Assembly (NCBI GenBank): GCA_040220135.1
Contig: JAVJTT010000026.1
Span: 180,385-244,384, forward strand
Source: CAJXMH01 sp040220135
Lineage (GTDB): Bacteria; Bacteroidota; Bacteroidia; Flavobacteriales_E; Vicingaceae
Length of the DNA: 64,000 bases
Reading direction: 5' to 3'
Within the stretch, counting starts at the first letter, position 1; the number at the start of each line of letters is the position of its first letter. The notes beneath the pieces are model-generated. The model saw nothing but the letters and a program-made list of their open reading frames with translations. It had not been told where the DNA came from and did no database searches. Positions 27,209-35,473 of this stretch are shown in pieces. The position numbers and the translations under genes are program-made.

Positions 27209-27904
27209 ATGTACGACTTCCAAGCCGGAGAAGTGCTGCTTGTAGACAAGCCTCTGCAGTGGACTTCTTTTGATGTAGTGAACAAAATAAAGTGGTTGCT
27301 GAAAAAAGAGCTAGGCTTTAAAAAGATTAAGGTAGGGCATGCCGGTACGCTTGATCCTTTAGCCACCGGACTCTTAATTGTCTGCACTGGAAAGAAAACC
27401 AAAACCATCCCCGAAATTCAAGATCAGGCGAAAACATATACCGGAGAATTTGAACTTGGTTCGATAACGCCATCTTACGACTTAGAAACGGAAGTAGAGT
27501 GGAAAAGTGACACTCAACACCTTAGTCTTGAAGACTTAGAAAAAGCGGCTGAAGACTTAAGTGGGGAGTTCGATCAGTTACCTCCCATTTTTTCCGCCAA
27601 GAAAATTAAAGGTAAGAGGGCCTACGAACTAGCGCGCAAAGGGGAAAAGCCTAAAATGAAAAGCAAACGAATTCAGGTCTTCCAATTTGATATTCGAGAA
27701 GTGAATTTGCCTAGCGTAGCATTTGAAGTGCATTGTTCTAAGGGAACTTACATTCGCTCTTTGGCGCATGATTTTGGAGAAAAATTAGCGGTGGGAGCTT
27801 ATTTGAAAAGCTTGCGCAGAACGAAAATTGGAGCCTTTAAAGTATCAGCTGCCGAAAGCATAGAAAGTTTAAGCGCCAAGATTAAAGCGCAAGCAGCAGA
27901 ATAG
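27209..27904 (+). CDS. truB: tRNA pseudouridine-55 synthase TruB
   Basis: 231 residues. Motif I shows VDKPLQWTSFDVV, the catalytic Asp lies in KVGHAGTLDPLATG (about residue 50), and the RNA-binding CSKGTYIRSLAHDFGEKL segment is near residue 175. It makes pseudouridine 55 in the T-loop of tRNAs. Shorter than E. coli TruB because the C-terminal PUA domain is missing, which is usual for this phylum. Confidence 0.93.
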   Translation: MYDFQAGEVLLVDKPLQWTSFDVVNKIKWLLKKELGFKKIKVGHAGTLDPLATGLLIVCTGKKTKTIPEIQDQAKTYTGEFELGSITPSYDLETEVEWKSDTQHLSLEDLEKAAEDLSGEFDQLPPIFSAKKIKGKRAYELARKGEKPKMKSKRIQVFQFDIREVNLPSVAFEVHCSKGTYIRSLAHDFGEKLAVGAYLKSLRRTKIGAFKVSAAESIESLSAKIKAQAAE

Positions 27905-27910
27905 CTGATT

Positions 27911-27937
27911 TTGTTGAGCAAAAGTTTATTAATTTTG
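27911..27937 (+). promoter_or_regulatory. Probable promoter of queA-ispD
   Basis: TTG at 27911-27913 and TAATTTTG at 27930-27937 with a 16-nt spacer, one base shorter than the usual 17. The queA ATG lies 39 nt downstream at 27977. Confidence 0.5.
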
Positions 27938-27976
27938 TGACTCGTTTTTTTGGAATAGATCTAATCGCCACAACCT

Positions 27977-29023
27977 ATGAAATTATCTAAGTTTAAATTC
28001 GATTTGCCTTCTGAATTATTAGCCGAAAGACCTGCTGACAACCGAGATGAATCCAGATTAATGGTAATTCATCGAGATTCGGGTAAAATCGAGCACAAGT
28101 TATTCAAAGACGTAATCAACTATTTAGATGAGGGTGATGTATTGGTGATGAACGACACCAAAGTGTTTCCGGCGCGTTTGTACGGAAATAAAGAAAAGAC
28201 CGGAGCGAAGATCGAAGTTTTCTTACTTCGCGAATTAAACAGCGAAAACTTGCTGTGGGATGTTTTAGTGGATCCGGCAAGAAAGATCAGAATTGGCAAC
28301 AAACTTTACTTTGGCGACGATGATTTAGTAGCGGAAGTAATCGACAATACCACATCTCGAGGTAGAACCTTGCGTTTCTTGTTCGATGGAACGCATGATG
28401 AGTTTAAAGCTATTATTGACCGCTTAGGCGAAACTCCAATTCCTAAATACATTGAAAGGGAAGTTGAACCGGAAGATGAAGAACGTTATCAAACGGTTTA
28501 TGCCAAAAACGAAGGAGCAGTTGCTGCGCCTACGGCAGGACTTCACTTTAGTAAAAACTTACTGAAGCGTTTAGAAATTAAAGGGGTTGACTTTGCTTAC
28601 GTTACGCTACATGTTGGCTTAGGTACTTTCCGTCCGGTGGAGGTAGAAGACCTGACCAAACACAAGATGGATTCGGAGGAAATGGAGATCCCCGGAGACA
28701 CTGCTGAAATGGTGAACAAGGCCAAGCGAAATAAAAGTAAAATTTGCGCTGTTGGAACTACTAGTATGCGCTCAATTGAAACTTCGGTATCTACAGATGG
28801 GTTCTTAAAACCGTATAAAGGCTGGACCAATAAGTTCATCTTTCCGCCTTATGACTTTAGCATTGCCGATATGATGATTACTAATTTCCATACTCCGGAA
28901 TCTACGCTCTTGATGCAAGCCGCGGCTTTTGGAGGCTATGATTTAGTGATGAAAGCTTACCAAGAGGCGATTAAAGAAAAATACCGCTTCTACAGCTATG
29001 GCGATGCCATGTTGATCCTCTAA
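27977..29023 (+). CDS. queA: S-adenosylmethionine:tRNA ribosyltransferase-isomerase
   Basis: 348 residues, full length. Typical segments: LPSELLAERPADNRDESRLMV, GDVLVMNDTKVFPARLYG, AAPTAGLHFS, and MMITNFHTPESTLLMQAAAF near the end. QueA adds the ribosyl part of SAM to preQ1-tRNA to make epoxyqueuosine. The next gene, ispD, starts 1 nt after the stop. Confidence 0.95.
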   Translation: MKLSKFKFDLPSELLAERPADNRDESRLMVIHRDSGKIEHKLFKDVINYLDEGDVLVMNDTKVFPARLYGNKEKTGAKIEVFLLRELNSENLLWDVLVDPARKIRIGNKLYFGDDDLVAEVIDNTTSRGRTLRFLFDGTHDEFKAIIDRLGETPIPKYIEREVEPEDEERYQTVYAKNEGAVAAPTAGLHFSKNLLKRLEIKGVDFAYVTLHVGLGTFRPVEVEDLTKHKMDSEEMEIPGDTAEMVNKAKRNKSKICAVGTTSMRSIETSVSTDGFLKPYKGWTNKFIFPPYDFSIADMMITNFHTPESTLLMQAAAFGGYDLVMKAYQEAIKEKYRFYSYGDAMLIL

Positions 29024-29024
29024 G

Positions 29025-29687
29025 GTGAAACAGTCGGTTATTATAGTAGCCGGAGGCAAAGGCAGTCGCATGGGAACTGATACGCCCAAGCAATTTCTTC
29101 CTTTACAAGGAGAACCCATTTTATTTCATACGTTAAGGCGCTTTCAAAAAGCCCTACCGCAAGCTGAACTAATTTTGGTTTTGCCGCAAGTCGAAAAGGC
29201 TCGCTGGCAAATTATGGCGCACGGAACTTCTTTTGCAAACTTAAGAGTAGTGGCTGGAGGTGCCGAACGCTTTGATTCAGTAAAAGCTGGCTTAGCAGCA
29301 GTTAGCGAAGGCATGGTTGGAATTCACGATTCTGTGAGACCTTTAGTCAGTGAAAAATGCATTTTGGAAGCCTTTGAAATAGCTGCCAATAAAGGATCGG
29401 CTATTCCTGTTGTAGAAATGAAGGATAGCTTAAGAGAAATTGAAGGGCAAAACTCACATGCTCGCGACCGAAAGAAATATTGCTTGGTACAAACCCCACA
29501 GTGTTTTGATGTTGAGAAGCTGAAAGCTGCTTATCAGCAATCTTATCAACCAACTTTTACGGATGACGCATCTGTTTATGAGGCAGCCGGGAATTCAGTC
29601 TATCTCGTAGCTGGCAACCCCGAGAATATAAAAATCACTACTCCTACAGACTTGGTGATTGCCGAGGCATTGTTGAAGCTGATTTAG
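29025..29687 (+). CDS. ispD: 2-C-methyl-D-erythritol 4-phosphate cytidylyltransferase
   Basis: 220 residues. CTP-binding loop VAGGKGSRMG (8-17), then ETPKQF-like DTPKQFLPL, HDSVRPLVS, VEMKDSLR and LVQTPQCF, all IspD motifs. It makes CDP-methylerythritol in the MEP isoprenoid pathway. It begins with GTG at 29025, 1 nt after the queA stop; no ATG is available and the conserved motif starts at residue 5, so GTG is well supported. Confidence 0.94.
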   Translation: MKQSVIIVAGGKGSRMGTDTPKQFLPLQGEPILFHTLRRFQKALPQAELILVLPQVEKARWQIMAHGTSFANLRVVAGGAERFDSVKAGLAAVSEGMVGIHDSVRPLVSEKCILEAFEIAANKGSAIPVVEMKDSLREIEGQNSHARDRKKYCLVQTPQCFDVEKLKAAYQQSYQPTFTDDASVYEAAGNSVYLVAGNPENIKITTPTDLVIAEALLKLI

Positions 29688-29871
29688 AAGCCATTAGGTT
29701 TTCTTATTTGGTTTTTTGTCAGATCGAGTGTTTTTACCAACTGTTAGAAAGTATTGAGATGGCCAAGAAATCGACTAGCGCTAACTAACCCAATTCTATC
29801 TTCCAAATACCTGCTTTGAAATTATTTTCTTCTGGCAACATTGATAAACTGACTCTTTTATATGAGCTTGA

Positions 29872-29904
29872 AGACCTTTTAGGTTTCTAAAACCTAGAAG
29901 GTCT
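29872..29904. repeat. AGACCT-AGGTTT hairpin, copy 1
   Basis: Fifteen-base arms 29872-29886 and 29890-29904 pair at 14 of 15 positions around a 3-nt loop. Outer bases AGACCT and inner AGGTTT are the same as in the hairpin at 30297-30329. Confidence 0.75.
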
Positions 29905-29945
29905 GCTAATACGCTGTCATTACGAGTGGAATAAAATGGAACGAA

Positions 29946-29966
29946 GCCTGCCAGCTGCAGGCAGGC
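29946..29966. repeat. GCCTGCC hairpin
   Basis: GCCTGCC (29946-29952) and GGCAGGC (29960-29966) pair perfectly around a 7-nt loop containing CAGCTG-like bases. Inside a sequence resembling dispersed 'attacgag' intergenic repeats. Confidence 0.6.
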
Positions 29967-30117
29967 AATCTAGCGTTTATAAATGCTATAGTCATTTTTC
30001 ATTAATTACCTAACCAATAAATAAAGGCTACCCCTCAAACTGACATTAAAGCCCTTTCAATTAGAGGCTGACTTTCCGGTGTTATGAGGTATGCCAATAT
30101 TTTGTCAGCTCGAGTGA

Positions 30118-30178
30118 TTTTCTTGTCCATCTCGATAATTTTTGGCCAAAGGCCAAAACACTCGATGTGACAAGAAAA
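30118..30178. repeat. Long imperfect hairpin with perfect TTTTGGCC-AAA-GGCCAAAA tip
   Basis: The tip arms 30140-30147 and 30151-30158 are perfect around AAA; the base arms TTTTCTTGTC (30118-30127) and GACAAGAAAA (30169-30178) are also perfect, with a partly paired TCGA-containing middle. Total 61 nt. Confidence 0.75.
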
Positions 30179-30296
30179 TAGTATCGAGAGTAGACAAAAT
30201 AAAGCTCCGTTTTGATCTATATTCAATGCGCTAGCATTGATTGAAGTCCCTTGAAGCAAAGAGACACAAAACTTGAATTCGCTTCTTGTTTTGGTC

Positions 30297-30329
30297 AGAC
30301 CTGCCAGGTTTAAAAAACCTGGCAGGTCT
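30297..30329. repeat. AGACCT-AGGTTT hairpin, copy 2
   Basis: Perfect 15-bp arms, AGACCTGCCAGGTTT (30297-30311) and its complement (30315-30329), around AAA. Family member of the hairpin at 29872. Could act as a terminator-like or REP-like element. Confidence 0.8.
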
Positions 30330-30422
30330 TTGACCTTTGATACTATCTCAATACAAGGCATTGGTAAATTGAACTTTTTCTTTCTTTTTGTTTCAAGACA
30401 AAAAGGAAAAGCAGAAAGAAAA

Positions 30423-31395
30423 CTAATGCTTGATCAACTTAACCGTCTTACTTCTCAGCCCATCATTAATTTGCAACCAATATAATCCGATGGGAATATC
30501 ATCAGTCACTATTTGATAACGTCCCTCAAATTGTTGTATCTGAACTTCTACCTCCTGCCCTAAACTATTATACAGCGCAAATACTAAGTTTTCTTTGCTC
30601 TTACTTTCTAAGGTTATTTCTGAAACAAAAGGATTAGGATAAACCTTAAACCTTTGGCGCAAAAAAGGCTCATTTAAGCCGGTAACTAAACTTTCCGGTA
30701 AACTATCGCAATGGCTGAGCCAGATATCATCTAAATAGTAATAGCTGGCTTGCATCCAAACCTGACTGCCGCCTCCGGGAACAAAGGTGGTATCAATGTA
30801 ATTGGTATCATTAAAATTGCCAATGGTAATGTATTCTTCTCCTCCTTGGGCTTGGTATTGCAGATCTATTTTGACCCAATTTATTCTGTCTGTAATGTAT
30901 GTATTGGGCGAAACTACTAATTGAGGAGTGTAAGGTAAATGCTCTCTGTGGTTTCCTGATACTGCATTTGATGAGAAGTATATTCTTAGAAGCAAAATGA
31001 ATGGAATCTGCTAAACTGATGTATAATTGAAAACAGTAAGTGCTGTCAAACTCTAAAGGGCGTTTTAATTGCACTTGCATGTATTCCCTCCTAGGATTTC
31101 TATATACACTCCATAAGTTATACAAATTAATGCCTACGTATGCATTTCCCGTCTTAGCTTGCTGAAAACCATTTACATTATCAGGTGTACCCCAATCTGG
31201 ATAATGCGCGTTATGAACTGGAGTATAATAATTCCACCCTTCATTAGTGGCTGCTACCCAGTCTTTTGCTGGATGCAAGGGGGTGTTAATTCTCCTTGCA
31301 GTATCCTCGAAGCTGTAATTAGGAATGTAGTTTTGCCCTAAACCAAGTTTACTGATGATTAAAAATAGGAAGAGATAGAATGATTTATTTTTCAT
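30423..31395 (-). pseudogene. Frameshifted T9SS-sorted secreted protein
   Basis: Two overlapping minus-strand frames together make one protein of about 320 residues. Frame one (from 31395) gives a signal peptide (~1-20, LGLGQ) and a domain starting NYIPNYSFEDTARR, up to about SIHFASKNI. The continuation, YFSSNAVSGNHREHLPYTP onwards, is in another frame and ends with a type A T9SS sorting domain (VYPNPF, ALYNSLGQEV, GLYWLQI, KLIKH). The shift falls near 30979-30987 in an alternating T/A stretch. It may be a real mutation, a phase-variable site or a sequencing error. The domain function is unknown. Confidence 0.8.
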
Positions 31396-31472
31396 ACTTC
31401 AGTTTTCTCCATGCGAAAGACGCTATTGGATTAAAAAGGATTGCATGAGCATTGAGTTTCTTCGCTTTAGAA

Positions 31473-32636
31473 CTAGAAAATTACCTTCTGCACTTCAACA
31501 CCCTCAAGGCTTCCGTCACCATTTAAGCCCTTCAACCAATTCACTCCTGGTTTTTTGCCCACTTCAAAGCCTCCTAAGTCCTTCATGCCTAAAAATTCAG
31601 CTCCATTTTTACAGCCCCATTCCATTAAAGCTTCTAGGCTAATTTGAGGATAGTGCTTTTTGATCAATTTCATTTCTTCCCAAATGGAGAGGCTATAGTT
31701 TGAGGCTAAGCTGTCGGTGCCCAAGGTGCATTTTATCCCTTGTTCAAGAAATAGCTCCATTTGTGGTAGACGAGATTCAATGTAATCGTTTGCTCGCGGA
31801 CAAAAACACCAATACAAGTTTGGGTGAAGCTTTTCCGCCTCTTCAATATCGGCCTTAGAGGTATAAGTATTGTGCACCAGCAACAAGGGCTTTTCATTTG
31901 GGAGATAAGGCAAGTAAGCAGGTAAAGAGTTTTGCTTTTGACCCTGAAAGTGATCTATTGACAAACCAAAGCTTTCTAACATATTCTTAAAACCGCCGGT
32001 ACCGCTTTGATAAAACTCATTTTCTGCCGCCGTTTCTTGGTTGTGAATGCACATTGGGCTGTTGTTTTGCTCTGCTTTAAGCAGTGAAAACAATGCCTTA
32101 GAAACCGAATACGGACTGTGCGGTACCAAAGAGGCTGTTAAGCCCATGTTTTCAGCAGTGAATTTGATTTCTTTACCTCTTTTCCAAACCGATTCTGCTT
32201 GAGTCGGGTCAAAGCCAAAAAGTTCCACAAAAGTATGGTAAGTGATGGGAGAGCTTTGTTTTTGCTTGAAAGTCGAAGTTCCATTAGAAATGTCACCAAC
32301 CGCTACAATACCGGCCTTCCACATGGCTTGATCAGCTTGTGCAAGAGCATTTTGAATTTCTTCTTCCTCAGCTTTACGCTCATTTTGCACGCCTTTGATA
32401 AAGGCAATCAAGCCTTCACCACTGTTTATTTTTCCCTTTAAATGAGAAAGCTCCAAATGGCAATGGGTATTTACAAATCCGGGGCAAAGCGCTCCGGGCA
32501 GGTACTTCACATTTGCCTCTTCTGCATGAAGTTGGGTGCCGACTTCTAAAACAGTACCGTCTTTGGCTAATCGCAGCATGCCGTTTTTTATAGGCTTGCC
32601 AAGAGCCGTGTAAAGCAAATCTGTTTTTAACAACAT
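31473..32636 (-). CDS. ATZ/TRZ-type amidohydrolase, aminofutalosine-deaminase-like
   Basis: 387 residues, no signal peptide. Metal ligands: HCH in GFVNTHCHLELSHL (about residues 58-60), His in VPHSPYSVS and IHNQETAAE, and Asp in TLGTDSLASN. This is the deaminase branch of amidohydrolases acting on nucleosides or purines (SsnA/Mta-deaminase/aminofutalosine deaminase). The HLELSH signature recalls aminofutalosine deaminase, but no menaquinone genes are nearby, so the substrate stays open. A TAnnTTTG box ends 5 nt before the ATG. Confidence 0.82.
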   Translation of the reverse strand: MLLKTDLLYTALGKPIKNGMLRLAKDGTVLEVGTQLHAEEANVKYLPGALCPGFVNTHCHLELSHLKGKINSGEGLIAFIKGVQNERKAEEEEIQNALAQADQAMWKAGIVAVGDISNGTSTFKQKQSSPITYHTFVELFGFDPTQAESVWKRGKEIKFTAENMGLTASLVPHSPYSVSKALFSLLKAEQNNSPMCIHNQETAAENEFYQSGTGGFKNMLESFGLSIDHFQGQKQNSLPAYLPYLPNEKPLLLVHNTYTSKADIEEAEKLHPNLYWCFCPRANDYIESRLPQMELFLEQGIKCTLGTDSLASNYSLSIWEEMKLIKKHYPQISLEALMEWGCKNGAEFLGMKDLGGFEVGKKPGVNWLKGLNGDGSLEGVEVQKVIF

Positions 32637-32641
32637 AAAAG

Positions 32642-32649
32642 CAAAAGTA
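32642..32649 (-). promoter_or_regulatory. TAnnTTTG -7 box upstream of deaminase-like gene
   Basis: Minus-strand TACTTTTG ends 5 nt before the start codon at 32636. No standard -33 TTG. Confidence 0.5.
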
Positions 32650-32760
32650 AGGATAGGAATGTCAGTTTTAAGTGCTAAATATTAATTCGCGAATTGCAGC
32701 GAATACTGCAAGAGCTTGAATAATCAAAGCAGCTTATAGACTTATTGAGTTAAATAGAAT

Positions 32761-32793
32761 ACTGTCTAGTTCTCGACTTCGCTCGAACTGACA
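32761..32793. repeat. ACTGTC...GACAGT hairpin repeat
   Basis: ACTGTCTAGTTCTCGA pairs with TCGAACTGACAGT with small bulges around CTTCGC. The sequence resembles a repeat found between genes in many Bacteroidota (recall, not searched). Located in the 243-nt gap before rlmN. Confidence 0.65.
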
Positions 32794-32863
32794 GTCTCAC
32801 GTCTTCTTTACGAACTGATTAATTTCCATTTGTGATTCAATAGGATGCTAATCCTTACCACCT

Positions 32864-32871
32864 TACCTTTG
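32864..32871 (+). promoter_or_regulatory. TAnnTTTG -7 box upstream of rlmN
   Basis: TACCTTTG ends 8 nt before the rlmN ATG at 32880. No TTG at 17-23 nt. Confidence 0.5.
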
Positions 32872-32879
32872 CGGCTTCA

Positions 32880-33935
32880 ATGACAGCAAAGAAAAACATC
32901 AGGGATTTGAGCTTGGAAGAAATGAAAAGTTTCTTCGTTGAGCATGGCGAAAAAGCCTTTCGCGCCAAGCAGCTTTATGAGTGGCTATGGCAAAAGTCTG
33001 CCCGCTCTTTTGAGGAAATGACAAATCTTTCTAAATCGCTGAGAGCTTTCTTAGAAACTCACTTTGAGTTACCGGCAGTGCGTATTGCTGAAGAGCAGAT
33101 CAGTAACGACCGCACTATTAAAAATGCCTTTGAACTGGCGGATGGAAAAATTACCGAAGGAGTTTTAATTCCTACTTCTAACCGCATGACAGCCTGTATC
33201 TCTTCTCAGATTGGTTGCAGTTTGGCTTGTAAGTTTTGCGCTACCGGCAAACTGAAGCTCATGCGCAACATTCGTTTTGATGAAATTTACGACCAAGTTG
33301 CTTTGATTAAAGAACAGTCGGAAAAGTACTATCACCTGCCCCTCTCAAACATCGTTTATATGGGCATGGGCGAACCTTTGTTAAACTATTCTCAATTGCT
33401 TAAATCGGTTGATCGCATTACTTCGGAAGACGGTTTGGGGATGTCTCCCAAGCGCATTACGGTTTCAACTGCCGGCATTGCCAAACTAATTCGTCGTTTA
33501 GGCGACGATGAGGTGAAGTTTAACTTGGCCCTTTCGCTACATGCCGCTAATGATGAAAAGCGGGATAAGATCATGCCCATCAATGAGCAGAATAATTTAG
33601 CTGCATTAGCTGAGGCACTCAAGCACTTTTATGAGAAAACGCGAAGTCGAGTAACCTACGAGTACATTATTTTTAAAGACTTTAACGACGAATTACAAGA
33701 TGCAGCAGAGTTGGCTGAATTCTGCAAGCACGTGCCTTGTAAAATAAACATCATTGAATACAACCCTATTGATGATGGAGAATTTCAACAAGCCGATCCG
33801 AAAAAGGTAGATGCCTTTGCGGCCTTTTTAGAAAACAAAAACTTGGTAGTGAACGTGCGCAGAAGTCGCGGAAAAGACATTGATGCGGCTTGTGGTCAAT
33901 TGGCGAACAAAAATGGAGCCGTTACACTTGATTAA
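32880..33935 (+). CDS. rlmN: 23S rRNA (adenine-2503-C2)-methyltransferase RlmN
   Basis: 351 residues, radical SAM enzyme. The cluster-binding CxxxCxxC motif is at Cys113, Cys117, Cys120 (GCSLACKFCATGK). The methyl-carrying Cys338 lies in DAACGQLA at the C-terminus. VYMGMGEPLLNY and ISTAGI-like VSTAGIAKLIRRL are family hallmarks. It methylates A2503 of 23S rRNA and A37 of some tRNAs. Confidence 0.95.
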   Translation: MTAKKNIRDLSLEEMKSFFVEHGEKAFRAKQLYEWLWQKSARSFEEMTNLSKSLRAFLETHFELPAVRIAEEQISNDRTIKNAFELADGKITEGVLIPTSNRMTACISSQIGCSLACKFCATGKLKLMRNIRFDEIYDQVALIKEQSEKYYHLPLSNIVYMGMGEPLLNYSQLLKSVDRITSEDGLGMSPKRITVSTAGIAKLIRRLGDDEVKFNLALSLHAANDEKRDKIMPINEQNNLAALAEALKHFYEKTRSRVTYEYIIFKDFNDELQDAAELAEFCKHVPCKINIIEYNPIDDGEFQQADPKKVDAFAAFLENKNLVVNVRRSRGKDIDAACGQLANKNGAVTLD

Positions 33936-33937
33936 GG

Positions 33938-33945
33938 TACTTTTG
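33938..33945 (+). promoter_or_regulatory. TAnnTTTG -7 box upstream of prenyl synthase gene
   Basis: TACTTTTG begins 3 nt after the rlmN stop and ends 8 nt before the ATG at 33954. It suggests an independent promoter inside the gene pair. Confidence 0.45.
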
Positions 33946-33953
33946 TTAGCCGC

Positions 33954-34931
33954 ATGAAAATTAGCTTAAAGCAAATAAAGCAGCCGATTGAGGCAGAAAT
34001 GCAAGACTTCGAGAAGCATTTCCGCAACAGCATGAAAAGTTCGGTGCCACTGCTCGATAAGATTACCCATTACATTGTAAAGCGAAAAGGCAAGCAAATG
34101 CGGCCCATGTTCGTGTTTTTATCGGCCAAGCTTTTTGGAAACTCCAACGATTCTACCTACTCAGCAGCTTCTTTAATTGAATTGCTACACACAGCTACTT
34201 TGGTACACGATGATGTGGTAGATGAAGCCTATAAGCGAAGAGGCTTCTTTAGCATCAATGCCCTTTGGAAAAACAAAATTGCCGTTTTGGTAGGTGATTA
34301 CTTACTTTCTCGAGGTTTGTTACTTTCGGTAGAGAATAATGAATTTGAACTCTTACGTATCGTAAGCACTTCGGTTAAATTGATGAGCGAAGGAGAATTG
34401 CTCCAGATAGAAAAGGCGAGGAAGTTAGACATTAGTGAAGAAGTTTACTTTGACATCATCACCAAAAAAACAGCCACTTTAATTGCTTCTTGTTGTGCAA
34501 CCGGAGCACAGTCGGCTAAACAAGATGAAGCTACCGTAGAGAAAATGCGGCAGTTTGGAGAAACCGTAGGGATTTGTTTTCAGATCAAAGACGACCTTTT
34601 TGATTATGGCAGCGGAGAAGACATTGGAAAACCTTCGGGCATCGACATTAAAGAGAAGAAGATGACCTTGCCCTTGATCTATGCACTCTCAAAAGCGAAA
34701 AAATCAGAGCGCAGAAAAATTATAAAAACCGTTAAGAACAACAATAACGACGATAAAAAAGTACAAGAGGTGATTAATTTTGTACTGCAATCGGGTGGCA
34801 TACAATACGCCACTGAACGCATGAATGAATACCGAGACAAAGCCTTGGATTTGTTAAATGAATTTCCGGAAAACGAAGCTAGAAATTCATTGCGCGACCT
34901 TGTCTTGTATACCACAGAACGTAAAAAGTAA
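33954..34931 (+). CDS. Polyprenyl diphosphate synthase
   Basis: 325 residues, all-trans prenyl synthase. First aspartate-rich motif DDVVD (86-90) in LVHDDVVDEAYKRRG, second DDLFD (213-217). FLSAKLFG and TATLIASCCATGAQSA are typical of octaprenyl/solanesyl-type enzymes that make the menaquinone side chain. Exact chain length is not readable. The next gene, a lipoprotein, starts 4 nt downstream. Confidence 0.9.
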   Translation: MKISLKQIKQPIEAEMQDFEKHFRNSMKSSVPLLDKITHYIVKRKGKQMRPMFVFLSAKLFGNSNDSTYSAASLIELLHTATLVHDDVVDEAYKRRGFFSINALWKNKIAVLVGDYLLSRGLLLSVENNEFELLRIVSTSVKLMSEGELLQIEKARKLDISEEVYFDIITKKTATLIASCCATGAQSAKQDEATVEKMRQFGETVGICFQIKDDLFDYGSGEDIGKPSGIDIKEKKMTLPLIYALSKAKKSERRKIIKTVKNNNNDDKKVQEVINFVLQSGGIQYATERMNEYRDKALDLLNEFPENEARNSLRDLVLYTTERKK

Positions 34932-34935
34932 AGTC

Positions 34936-35358
34936 ATGAGATACGTAATCCTTCTCCTTTTGGCGACTGCCTTCTTTGCTTGTGAAAATTCTGCCAAAGA
35001 AGAGACCCAGCAAACCGAACCCCAAGTAGCATACAAGAAAGAAAAAGTAGAAGAACGCTACCCCAACGGAAGACTTAAGTTGGAAGGCGAATTGCTAAAC
35101 GGAGAACGAAATGGCATTTGGACATTTTACTACGAAAATGGGATGAAATGGAGCGAAGGGAAGTATAGAAGTGGTATAAGAGATGGGTTTTCCGTGGTGT
35201 ATTACGAGAATGGGAAGAAGAAATTGGCCGGAGAGTATGAGAATGATTTGCGTATTGGAAAGTGGAAGGTTTGGAACGATGATGGCAGTTTGGCCGCTGA
35301 AGTAAATATGGATGAAAAGCTTTCTGCTGCTGACTCCTTAAAGCTGGGTCTTAAGTGA
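34936..35358 (+). CDS. MORN-repeat (YwqK-like) lipoprotein
   Basis: 140 residues from the ATG at 34936. Lipoprotein signal ends ATAFFAC. Three to four MORN-variant repeats follow: YPNGRLKLEGELLNGERNGIW, YYENGMKWSEGKYRSGIRDG, YYENGKKKLAGEYENDLRIG, and WNDDGSLAAE. Proteins of this type are often annotated as YwqK-family antitoxins, but no toxin is adjacent here, so a surface or periplasmic structural role is equally possible. Follows the prenyl synthase by 4 nt. Confidence 0.85.
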   Translation: MRYVILLLLATAFFACENSAKEETQQTEPQVAYKKEKVEERYPNGRLKLEGELLNGERNGIWTFYYENGMKWSEGKYRSGIRDGFSVVYYENGKKKLAGEYENDLRIGKWKVWNDDGSLAAEVNMDEKLSAADSLKLGLK

Positions 35359-35473
35359 CTTAGGCATGCCTGAACAATCTGTTGACCACCAATTGCTAAT
35401 TTGGTGAAGCTGAGCTTTTGCAGCATGCTATTCTCACATATCTTTACTTAACTTCGTTAAAAATTGAGTCACT

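Larger units (their letters stand above)
29688..30422. other. 735-nt intergenic region dense in hairpins, no gene seen
   Basis: No credible coding frame on either strand; short open frames are low quality and cross the hairpins. It holds at least four separate inverted repeats (listed separately) and phrases such as TGTCATTACGAGTGG that look like dispersed intergenic repeats of Bacteroidota. It separates the ispD operon from the frameshifted T9SS gene. Confidence 0.7.

Noticed and set aside
30035..30361. 108-residue minus-strand open frame in the hairpin-rich intergenic region
   Set aside because: It reads across perfect hairpins (30118-30178, 30297-30329), and the translation has no recognisable pattern.
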